From the NCBI GenBank assembly GCA_947650285.1, contig CANTFL010000945.1:86231-150230 (forward strand): DNA of 64,000 nucleotides, written 5' to 3'. The notes beneath the pieces are model-generated. The model saw nothing but the letters and a program-made list of their open reading frames with translations. It made no database searches and was not told the origin of the DNA. This DNA is from Hyaloperonospora brassicae. Its lineage: Eukaryota > Oomycota > Peronosporomycetes > Peronosporales > Peronosporaceae. Shown piece by piece: positions 54,948-64,000 of this stretch (its first letter is position 1; every line of letters begins with the position of its first letter). The translations under genes and the position numbers were made by a program.

Positions 54948-56730
54948 AACACAGCGTACGAAGCACGCGTTGCAGTGGCTCACGCAGGCTCAAGACAAAT
55001 ATTTTGACGCCTGGTGCTCGTGGGCTTATCAAGGCCGGCCGTCGACTTCGAGCCTGATTCTTCATGGCTGGTCACAGGTCACCGAGGCTTCTTATTGTTT
55101 CGCGACTCCGTACAAAGATACCTGGGTCCACGACTTGGACATGCTCCCGCAGCCTACGGCGGGGCAAATCTCTGTATTGTGTGATCGGGCCCTTACGTCA
55201 TCTCAAACCATCCTCCCCGGCGCCATCAGTTGGTGGGAGGAGGACGACTGGGTTTTGTCGTATTATAACCCTTTTCCGAATGGTGCGGCTTCAACGGATC
55301 CCCAACACTGAGAGTTGGGTCGTTTTTGGAAGACTATGGGGGTGGAGCAATAACCCGTGGATTCGGGATGTCAATGGTCTTCCATTACGGTCCTCAACAT
55401 ACGACCGGGTCGCGGTCTGTAACATTTCGGACCTGCACATTCGGCGAACAGGGCCTACTGAATTAATTTTCAGCATCAAGACGGCTGGACCTAAACTTGT
55501 TCACCACTCGCAGCCTAAACTACGCCACTTGGCGACGGCGATCTTGCTGGCATCACCTCCTGCCCCCATTGGAGAGGAACTAGCTATTGAGCCTGCGCTG
55601 GTGCTTCGCCATCCACCGCCGTTCCGCTACGATTTTACCTGGTCAACGGTGCGACGTGGTCGCGTCGTCGGGACAAGGTCGGGGACTGGGGCCTTAGCTG
55701 GCCGGCCAGTTAATCTGAATAAGAGTGCGGATGGAATTCAATGGATCTTAACCTCGCCTCTGCCGGAGTTGGCCACATCGTCAGCTCCCGAAAGCTCCGC
55801 CTGGGCCATGCGCCTATGCCGACATGGCGTCGTGTTTTACCCTCATCCTCGGCATTACCGCTTCCCTTGGGCCGTCGCTTCGTCGGTTGCAAATGCGAAA
55901 GTCGGGCGGACTTTATTTCGGCTGGCGTTTGCCGCTCACAAACGATTACTTGCTGGCGCGTTAGGTCCGCTGGTGCGGCGACTGGTCGACGTCGTTGCTG
56001 TGGATTCGTGGCAGTGTGCTGCCACACATCAGCGTCCGTCTCAAGTTTGGCAGCATGCTAACAGCCTTTGTGCCTCCCAGGTATGGACCTGATACCGAAT
56101 TGCCACCAAGCAAATCAACCTCTACCATTCCGGCCGTCGCGCGGATAATAGTTGCCGGGCTTTATCGTCGTGCCAGGGTATCAAAGAAACGTCGGCTCAC
56201 ATCTTTTGGGAATGCGCTAAAGCCCAAGCGTGTTGGACCAAACTTATCGGACATTGGACTGGTGTCCGGGACGAACGGTCTGCTTTTTTCGAACACCTCT
56301 CTCGCTGGTATGAATCTTCAAGTTCCGGCCTTACCGGCCAGGCAACGTCTTCGGATACATCATAAGCTCCCGTTGGACTCCGAGACAGGCGTCGCGGTTT
56401 GGGACCGTCTTTGGTTTATCATGAGCAGCATATGTCTGACCCACTTATGGTGTGAGCGGAACAACGCTGTTTTTTCGAGGGAAGCAGAAGGCGGCTTTTC
56501 AAAGCGCTGAGCGTTTATGGGAGGTCGGCATCAGGCATCTTAACGCGGTAGCGAAACGCGAACATCGCGGTCCCGACACAGCTGTTGTTGGGTCTACCAT
56601 GCATACATGTATCGACCTCTTCACTCTCGAACCTCGAGACGGGTCGATACATTTAGGGGAAAGCTACGACCAGCCACCGATTCCGGAGCTGATGTCCTGG
56701 CTTGGAAGTATTCAAACATCTTGTGCATAA
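54922..56730 (+). pseudogene. LINE C-terminal region with RVT-type zinc finger
   Basis: Two long frames (54922-55311, 55064-56092) continue the polyprotein after RT. Near 56153-56221 a third frame reads CRALSSCQGIKETSAHIFWE followed by C: the Cys-Cys-ET-His-Cys pattern of the zinc-binding domain that follows RT in many plant and protist LINEs (zf-RVT). I see no RNase H domain. The last stop (56728-56730) is 38 bases before the element end. Confidence 0.7.
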
Positions 56731-56785
56731 TTGCTTGCTGAAAAGACGGTCATGAAGTCATCATCATGAAGTTACAACCTGATCA

Positions 56786-57059
56786 AAACGTGATCGACGA
56801 ATATTTGATGCACTACATAGACGAGAGTTAAAGCAAAGATCGCGAAATGAAGAGCGATCCAAGATCGATGAAGGTACTTGTGACGGTACATATAAATAAC
56901 GAGACGCAAGACGATGAGCGTGTGCAAACCATGTCAAAGGAATCTAGCAGATTATTGACTCCGACCTTGACGAACAAATCCAGAAACCAGCAGTAGATTT
57001 GTGTAAAGTCCCAAAACCAGCACCAGTTCTGAGACAGGCCAACATAGAGTGGGACAGAT
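56786..57059 (+). pseudogene. Gypsy-4 pol linker between LINE and MULE
   Basis: The frame resumed after the LINE target site continues (NVIDEYLMHYIDES, then SKDREMKSDPRSMKVLVTV) to about 57050, with stops. I see no RT motif. Confidence 0.5.
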
Positions 57060-59300
57060 GTGGACTGCACAGATTATTAATGTGGTCCACATAGTTTATA
57101 GATATTTATCACTCAATTTATAAGGTGGACCACACACTTATTAAGTGTGGACCACACATTTAGTAATTTGGACCACATAATTTTTATGTGCGTTGTCCTA
57201 GTCAAGTTCATTATGTAGACACATGAAATAATACACCTTTGTATCTCCCAAAATGGCGATGATTGACATGAGAGAAATTCACGGTACCAATGTACTGTCG
57301 AAGGGACACATTTTTCAGACGGGCGCTGCTACAACTGTGTTTATACAGGACTACTGTTTTCATCAAAATCGACAGTGCAAGGTCAAGAGGTGCAGTGGAG
57401 GAAGCAAATCGTATGTGTGCCCACAAGACGGGTGACCGTGGGAAGTCCTCGTGACGAGGCGAAAGCGGAAGAGAGCATCTTCTGAGCACTACATTTCGAC
57501 GCTTGTTAATGTTCACTCGGATGTGTGTCTTGCAACTGCCAAGCCTTCAGCACGTCAAATCAATCTTTTTCCTACTTTTAGTGCTGCGGTTCGAGGTGAC
57601 AAGGGCATTAAGCGCAAGGCAATTGTGGCTATAGTCCGCGTTGATGATGGATCGAACCTTCAAAATTATCGAACTAAGACTTACGAAGCCAGAGAAGCGG
57701 TAATTGAAGAGATGGAAGGCGAGTGGAAGTCGTTTTTGAGCTTTTAGCTCCACATTTGATTGAGTTAAAGCGCTTGAACGTATCCAGCACTGTGGCGCTC
57801 GAAGTGGACCAAGAGAATCGATTTTTCCGCTTTCTTGTGGCCTTTGGAGTGTCTGTAAGCAGCCAACAGTATAATGTTCCGGTGGTTCGATTTGATGGAA
57901 CGCATTCACGACATCACAAATTAAATGGCGTGATACTATCTCTCGTTGGTCGAGACGGAAATGGACAAAACATTACGTTGGCTACTGCATTCGTAAATGT
58001 GGAGAACAAGGACAACATCTCATGGTTTTTCATTCAGTGTATAAATGCTGAAATTAATTTAGTCAATGTCACGATAATGTGTGATCGTGGGAAGATACAA
58101 GATTCCGTGAAAGATGTATACGCGACGACAGGTATCATCCTCCAGATTCGATTTTGTACTTTGCATATTTTGCGCAACATCAAACAGACTTTGGATGTTC
58201 TGGATCTGAATTCGAGAATGCTGTGTGGAAAATTCAAGCAGCAGAATCCGAGATCGAATACAACGCAGCTCTTACAAAGGTGCGAATAAAGTTTGAAGAT
58301 GATGTTGCCACATACATCGGTAATATCGGAACCGTTTATTGGACTGTATTTGCAATGTGCAAATGGAAAATTTCGATAAAAATTTAAATTTTAGAAAGTT
58401 CACGACGTCAAGCACAAATTCGGCCACATGCACGTATCACCAAGAATATCGATCTTTACCAATGACACCATGTTCTCTTTTTGGGTGGCGCACCACTATT
58501 TTGTCGAAAGCGATAACAGGGCCATGCTCGTTCATGGAATTCGTGACGCATCGCCTCTCGAAGCATTGAAAAATATAATACCGGCGACTATGGAAAATAT
58601 TTGCATGCGTCAAGATCAAATTAAACAATGGAGAACGAAGAAACTTTCTGTGACTCCTCGTGCGAGTTCTCGTTGGAAAAAATAACAAGCAGCTGCAGGT
58701 GGATATGAAATTGTGCGGTCGAACTTCACTATATGGTTTGCCTCATAACAAGGCTACGCAAAATATCGGCGCATTGATGTTAAGGCTATAAGTTGCTCTT
58801 GTTCAACTTTTATGCAAATGAGATTGCCTTGCCGACACCTTGTTGCCGTATTGCATGCTAATGGATCTACAATCGACATAACAGCAGCTTTTCATCCTGC
58901 ATATTTGGTCAAAACGTTTGAGCAAGGTTTTCTAGGTAAGTCGATTGAATTGGTTGTCAACACCAGAACACCACAAGTGAAGATTAATCCGCCATTGTTT
59001 TATAAAAAACTGGACGACGACAAAATGACGTACCGGTAGCTCTGGGAATTCAAAGTCTGGAGCTACTTACAAATGCTGCCACTGCTTTCAAGAAGAACAC
59101 AACAAGTTAACATGTCGACGCCATGCAACTGTTATGGAACAAAAAAAACAAGCATTTGAAGCAAAGTTAATTGACTTAAGTGACCCGATAAGGTCTGTAC
59201 ATCCAGCGTCAGTGTTCGTGACGGATACAGTGATGGATGACACCACCTCGAATGAATGCCACTCGTGTGGATCTATTGCCTTTATACATTATTAAACGTG
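57060..59300 (+). mobile_element. MULE (Mutator-like) DNA transposon inserted in Gypsy-4
   Basis: It is defined by its transposase and by the change of sequence style. Near the likely left end (57060-57180) five copies of a palindromic GTGGACCAC-like word occur: 57060, 57082, 57125, 57147, 57169. I found no matching inverted repeat after the gene up to 60400, so the right end and the target duplication are undefined. Confidence 0.65.
57253..59295 (+). pseudogene. MULE transposase
   Basis: The N-terminal zinc finger (CKVKRCSGGSKSYVCPQDG) is followed by TGA 57433-57435 where a Cys codon is expected before PWEV. After a frameshift near 57730 the DDE core reads VVRFDGTHSRHHKLNGV (first Asp), IMCDRGKIQDSVKDV (second Asp), CTLHILRNIK. 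A later frame (58428-58685) has FVESDNRAM, the likely Glu. A SWIM zinc finger ISCSCSTFMQMRLPCRHLVA (58787-58846) and a terminal CCHC-like knuckle (CCHCFQEEHNKLTC, 59070) follow, ending at TAA 59293-59295. About four shifts and three stops make it inactive. Confidence 0.85.
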
Positions 59301-60404
59301 CTGTGCATAGCTTTTAAAACAAATAAATACAACAACATATTTGCCAACACGTTGCTTTAAACACGCTTGCTATATATTATTTGTTTGTTTACTCTCATTG
59401 CTAGCATTTACTCTGAGCAAAGTGCTTAAAACATAACGTGTGCCATCTTTTAGTCCTCTACAATAACACTACCTTCTACCTGCACCTGCGGGACATGACT
59501 CACATCGATCATGAAGCATCATACATGCTTCTTCACGTACATTGTGCATCAGGAGGTTCACTTTGTGCTTGGCAATCATAAATCGCGCCTTTATGGCGCG
59601 ATTTCACACCTTGACCTTGTTACGCGACTTGCACAGCCCTTCTATCCGATCCCTGGTAGTAAAACAAAATGTAAAGACGTCAGAAATACTCCATACGTAC
59701 ATCAGAACTGGAGCCAACAATTCGCATTCGACCTATAATATACCAAACGAGAGATAGTTACGATCTTGATAACGTCCAACCTATTCCAAGGTGCAGGCAT
59801 TAAACAAACAGCAATATTCATCCCATTAAAAAGTGTTAAAACAGATAAATTTGTGGAAATCGTCGACTTTCGTACCTACACACCGTCCGGTTGGTTCTCA
59901 TTCGTCGGCTTATCGCACGCCGCGTCCCCTGCATTGTCACGTGCACAGAAATTATAATTGACTCGACACCCACTCTCTGATCAGCTACTAATAAATAAAT
60001 ACCACGTATCTTACCTTTACATCTCTGGAAGGCTCTCAGCAAAGATAGAGTTTCAACAAAGAGGCCTCCGACTTCAACGCATGAGCTCGTTCGTCGCAAA
60101 ATTAACAAAGCGCCTTTTATTTGCCGAACAAAGTCTGCCCAATGTGATTATTCAACGGCTCAATTAAAATAGAAAATATCTTACCCAATCACGCAGTTCT
60201 ATCCAATTAGGCATTTAAGTAGGTGTCGTAAACATCTGTCCCTCACTGTGGTGGCCCGTCTTAGAACTGGTGCCGGTTTCAGGACTTTTGCACGAATCTA
60301 CTGCTCGTTTCTAAATTTGCTCGACCTTGACAGGGAGGATAGATTGCGAGAAGCCTGATCGGGGGCAGAGTTGATCCATCTATTAGCCAGACGCGATCTC
60401 GACC
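59301..60404. other. Spacer or MULE 3' region without recognised gene
   Basis: Open frames at 59511-59738, 59766-59957 and 59836-60108 are short and unrecognised. From about 60300 the sequence again has the GATC-rich style of Gypsy-4. The right end of the MULE should lie here. Confidence 0.35.
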
Positions 60405-60961
60405 ATGGATGGTGATGGACAAAAACAGTCCAGAAATCAGTCTGACGAGATCGCGAGGGACACAGAAGAGCGGTATATGCAACCCGAGAAAGATGTATGT
60501 CTACCAGCGAAAGTTTCTTCGTCGATCTCTACATCCCAAGGGTGCAGGAGGGGTGATCAGTCACAAGATCGGCATAAAGAGTTAAAATCGAAAGTAAAAA
60601 TGGTCGAAGCAAAAGATTTCGGGCGAGGTATCAGCGATTTGCTGCAAGGGAGTCCCGCTTTCAGACAGACGGGAGTGCGATCAGAGATTGTGAGCTACAG
60701 GAAAATTCCGATCGACTGGTGAAACGGAATGACGTTGTGGCGATCGAAGAAGAAAAGACAGGGGTGGAACACTTACCGAGTCGACGTATCGTAACGAGAG
60801 TGGAGAGTTGTATGCTGAGGATGTCGATCAGCACATGGCTATCCTACCGGAAGTTACTACGCCGCCGGCCAAGATAGCCAGACTTGCGATCCGCTGCATA
60901 TGTCCAGCAGATCGCGATCCTGGTTATGCTGATCAGTGCGATCTATAATTGCTTCCTTCAG
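60405..60961 (+). pseudogene. Gypsy-4 internal region before the inversion
   Basis: A charged frame (60405-60722: MDGDGQKQSRNQSDEIARDT) and its continuation with stops resemble a pol linker. No enzyme motif is visible. It ends at the inversion breakpoint near 60961. Confidence 0.35.
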
Positions 60962-61935
60962 TCAACTGTTCACCGCCGCTCTCGCCCGTTGATAATGGCG
61001 TTGTAGGCCAAATCGCCATCGTCGCGGATCTCGATCTCGCGACGCGTTACTCCTTAGAGGTAACTTAGCTTCCAACCTTGATCGGGGTCCCAACCGTGGA
61101 TTAAAGAAATATGGGGTATCACCGCGAATCCGATCGTGTGAGGTGTTGATCGCGCATGTCAATCGTTCGACATATTAATCCTAATCCTTCTGGTTCTCGT
61201 CTGACACATACATCTTGATCGCTCTAGTTAACGTCTGGTCCATGCGCTTTGATGATCCGTTTGCTTGTGGCCTATAAGCCATAGTAGATCGTTGTTTCTG
61301 GCCCACGATCCGATTAAGCGCCCGAAAGAAATCAGACATGAATATTGGCTCTCGATCGTGACGAATGTCTTCACTTGCGCCAAACCTTCTGAATACACAT
61401 TCTTCGTAATTTTCCGCGATTGTTTGTGCGATCCACGATGCACTCGCCTTCGCAACCACATATCCAGAGAACAGGTCGACCGAGATCAACAACTCTGTGT
61501 TCCCTTCAAATTTTCGCGTCAAAGAAGGAATATGATTCATCGCTAGAATCTGAAAGGGTACGTCATTTTACGTTGCCCGGCGAGCCACTTCTATCGCAGG
61601 GGCGGCCTTTATCTATCTCGCAATCCACACATTCTCCCACATACCGTTGCACACTCCGATACAAACCTCTCCAGTGGCACTTTGCCCTGATCCTCTGGTA
61701 AATTCGACCTATACCCTGGTGGCCGCCCTCCAAACTCGTAATATAATGATGTTAAACATCCTGCTGCAATAGCTCTGGGATCACCAAACGGCCCAGCTCT
61801 ACGCGATCTTCTGACTTTGTAGCTGATCTGGGACAAAAGAGCAACAACTCGTCCTGATAGACCTCATAGTCCGGCGCGATCAAGGCACATGATTTCTCAT
61901 CCGATAATGCGATTATAGATACTTCTCCAGTCAAA
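60962..61935 (-). pseudogene. Gypsy-4 integrase core, inverted
   Basis: On the minus strand, opposite to the rest of the element, lie: a zinc-finger remnant (LERFVSECATVCGRMCGLRD, 61609-61836), the core at 61181-61540 with the first Asp in LISVDLFSGYVVAKA, the second in IRHDREPIFMSDFF, and YRPQANGSSKRMDQTLTRA, where the catalytic Glu of the QTERM motif has become Lys. The post-core part INTSHDRIRGDTPYFF to QRHYQRARAAVN ends at 60962. Its continuation, RLKEGYARKLAHMWHGTFRV, is on the plus strand at 62758, showing the inversion. Confidence 0.8.
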
Positions 61936-62141
61936 TAGATCTATAAGTTAAATATCCAACTCTTTTCATCCTGCGCTTGTTTGATCCGTTCGATTCGTAT
62001 ATGTTATAAGATCTCCTCTTGAACAATTTGTGGCGAATGGCGTCGCCGTGAGGCAGCACGGGTAATCGCAGCTACTCTCACCCTCTGATTCGTCTTGCAG
62101 GGTAACAGTAACTCATCTAGCCGATTCAGAGTCACTAGATA

Positions 62142-62828
62142 TTAAAGATCTTGGTCATCCATCACTATCCCACCTTTCGCTTTCCGCCGAGCTTCACTTG
62201 CCAGTCGATCTGCGCTTGCGTTCCAATCGCGTTTCACATGTAAGAAATCATCTTTGTGCCAGGATCGAAGTTTCTCCATCACTTTATGTCTCAGCAGTTG
62301 TAGACTTGGCGCCTTGCAATCCATCTCTCCACGCATTTGCCTGATCACTAAATTTGAATCTCCACATATGATTACCCATCCCCTGGTCTGATCAGTCAAC
62401 AAACTAAAACATAGAAGTAGTCCGCTGTACTCTGCTTCGTTGACAGTAAGATCAGGGACGAACTCAGACGCGGCATCCACAACCTTCCAACCTGGTAATA
62501 TCCATACGATCGCGCTGCATGCTCGACACTTTCTCTTCACTCTAGCAGACCCATCAAATCTAGCCACCCAGAGATTTTTTTACTCTTCGACCGTAGGCGA
62601 AGGCATACTGATCGATTGTCGTGGTTGTTTCTTTGGCGCAATCGCGATCAACATCTCATTCACTTCCTGTCGAGGAGTTATACTCGCTGCCAGAGTACCC
62701 AGTATCTCATCTTCACCCTTCTTACATCGACGGATCTCCAGTGTCCAATTTGTTCTGGATCGCTTGAAGGAGGGGTACGCTCGGAAACTGGCACATATGT
62801 GGCACGGAACCTTCCGAGTGATCGACAA
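62142..62828 (-). pseudogene. Gypsy-4 RNase H (second type) and linker, inverted
   Basis: An open frame of 141 codons (62142-62567) is a complete RNase HI-like domain: ARFDGSARVK (Asp), TVNEAEYSGLLLCF (Glu), IICGDSNLVIRQMRGE (Asp) and NASADRLASEA (Asp). All four acidic residues are present. A linker with NWTLEIRRCKKGEDEILGTL precedes it up to the breakpoint near 62750. A domain of this kind next to integrase is known from plant Tat and oomycete Chronos Gypsy elements as a gain of an archaeal-like RNase H. The assignment here rests on motifs only. Confidence 0.75.
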
Positions 62829-63230
62829 GTGCGGGGATCACGCGGTGAAATTGAAAACAGCAGGTACGCCCTACCAAGTATTTCCAGTGGTTCACGTGTC
62901 GAAGCTGAAACTCGTACGACTGTTTCCGGAATGACCGATGAAACAGCTGAGAATATGCGAAGCGTATCGAGTTAATTTTGACGAAGATTTATTACCAGAA
63001 GGCAGTTGGGTATGCGATCTTGCAGAAGACGAGTTTGAAGTGGAGAAAATAACGGACATACGATCAGGACGGCGGACACGTAATGGCAGGGTGAATTGAC
63101 AGCTCAAAGTCGGTTGAAAAGGATATGGTTTTCCGTCGTGGGTGGACGAAGCCGACTTGAACTGTGGAGAGTCGATATAAGAATGGGATCGTGATCGTGT
63201 TCGGAAGTATCGGTTGGAAGTGATGCAGTC
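62750..63230 (+). pseudogene. Gypsy-4 integrase C-terminus and chromodomain
   Basis: The plus-strand frame LDRLKEGYARKLAHMWHGTF, CGDHAVKLKTAGTPYQVFPV and HVSKLKLVRLFPE (62750-62933) is the SH3-like end of integrase. After a stop it continues as VNFDEDLLPEGSWVCDLAED and a chromodomain-like part (EVEKITDIRSGRRTRNGR, SWVDEADLNCG) to about 63230 with further stops. Orientation agrees with gag and the LTRs, not with the integrase core. Confidence 0.75.
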
Positions 63231-63703
63231 GCACGAAGGATGAATGCTCGTGAGTGAGGGTCATGTCGCGGACTTTCGGTCACATACAGGAAGGTTGTAT
63301 GGGAAGGTGGAAAGGCGGTAGATGTTGTGAGAATGGCAATCTAAGGTTTACCGACGTGATCGCGCAGGTGGAGGTCTAGCAGTATTAACGATCGCCAGTG
63401 ATCAGCATCAGTGGATCTGATCACGGTGATCAGATCGGTGAATGTTTGATCGCGAGCGATCTAAATGGTGGTAGATCTAATCGCGATCATCAGATCACTG
63501 GACCTTCGATCGCGAGCGAACTGGACGGAGGGTGACCTGATCGAGCATGGTCTAAAAAAATAATCATGGAGACGATTCTAACAATGGATTACGAAGATTA
63601 AACGAAACAAGAAATAGATGTCAACACGAGGGACTGACCAAGCGAAACGATAAGTGCGCAGTCAGATCGACACTGTGTGGCGACAAACGGCGCACGGGAC
63701 GAC

Positions 63704-64000
63704 TGTGGTAAAGCGACTATGGAAATTCGCTTAAGAAGAACTGATCGCATTCCCGTTATGTCCGAGCTAGTTTACGGTTGGCTGCTCGGTCCCACATCTG
63801 GTCAGATAGCGTCCATTGGACAGTCAGTCAAAAATGGATATCAGATCGGGCAGGTTGGGACCTGCGACCTTGGGTCAAGGTATGAGGTGGAAGGTAACGC
63901 TGGCGATCAGTGGATCAAGAAGGGAACCGCGATCAGCAAGGCAAACGCGATTAAGGAGTCGACCGAGATCGTGATTAGTGATCGAGATCGTGATCAGTGA
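63704..64000 (+). repeat. Gypsy-4 right LTR, truncated by the window
   Basis: It starts TGTGGTAAAGC and matches 42985-43281. With the left LTR it brackets the composite element, which is therefore longer than 21 kb. The similarity of the two LTRs is lower than for a recent insertion. Confidence 0.8.

Larger units (their letters stand above)
47820..56768 (+). mobile_element. LINE (non-LTR retrotransposon), about 8.95 kb, inserted in Gypsy-4 pol
   Basis: It is flanked by a perfect 17-base target duplication, AAGTTACAACCTGATCA, at 47803-47819 and 56769-56785. Reading across the empty site restores the Gypsy-4 frame (KLQPDQNVIDEYL). The 3' end is a short TCATCATCA tail 38 bases after the last stop. 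Order: ORF1-like part with a degenerate zinc knuckle, OTU-like protease domain, unknown region, AP-type endonuclease, reverse transcriptase, C-terminal zinc finger. It is near full length, but many frames are broken. The architecture suggests the L1/Tx1 side of LINEs; clade is uncertain. Confidence 0.9.
42985..64000 (+). mobile_element. Gypsy-4: large Ty3/Gypsy element with nested insertions and an internal inversion
   Basis: The plus-strand element has left LTR from 42985, gag (44431-46591), protease (about 46990-47290), a LINE (47820-56768), further pol linker, a MULE (about 57060-59300), an inverted RNase H-integrase block (about 60962-62750), the integrase end with chromodomain in normal orientation (62750-63230), and the right LTR from 63704, cut by the window end. 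I could not find its RT. The presence of a second-type RNase H (FDGSAR, NEAEYSGL, GDSNLVI) next to integrase recalls the Chronos elements described from oomycetes; that link is inference. Confidence 0.8.

Overview
The window looks like a gene-poor, transposon-packed stretch of an oomycete genome, most probably Phytophthora or a close relative. Three observations support this. There are three small secreted six-cysteine proteins with the PcF/SCR cysteine framework. Each has a copy of the oomycete initiator motif (TCATTCYRCAATCT) about 42-57 nt upstream of its start codon. The rest is mostly decayed chromodomain Gypsy elements, a SINE, a LINE and a MULE. I saw no housekeeping gene, no tRNA or rRNA gene and no CRISPR array.

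Layout. (1) 1-7195 is the first copy of a segmental duplication. It holds the end of an LTR, a PcF-like toxin gene on the minus strand, and a private 2.2-kb insertion built around a 121-bp satellite. It runs on into a minus-strand Gypsy element (Gypsy-1, about 5940-13647) that carries a tRNA-derived SINE in its RT gene. (2) 13648-15978 is spacer with a solo LTR. (3) 15979-23742 is a second Gypsy family (Gypsy-2, minus strand). It carries an unexpected long plus-strand ORF, now interrupted, between its chromodomain and 3' LTR. (4) 23554-28524 is the second copy of the duplication, with a second toxin gene, and runs into Gypsy-3 (about 27269-34636), a better-preserved relative of Gypsy-1. (5) 35037-35459 is a third PcF-like gene on the plus strand with its promoter block. 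(6) 35460-42984 is AT-rich decayed DNA. (7) 42985-64000 is a large plus-strand Gypsy element (Gypsy-4, possibly a Chronos-like type with an extra RNase H). It is blown apart by a 9-kb LINE with a perfect 17-bp target-site duplication and by a MULE, and its RNase H-integrase block is inverted.

How the parts fit together. The only plausible host-benefit genes are the three short toxin-like effectors. They sit between retroelements whose recombination can duplicate and move them. Two copies lie in a duplicated block about 5 kb long at about 21-23 kb spacing. The six nucleotide differences between their coding sequences all fall in the mature region and together change four amino acids. All retroelements are inactivated by stops, frameshifts or lost catalytic residues. 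Coordinates of LTR ends and of pseudogene limits are my own alignments by eye and may be off by a few bases, or by more where stated.
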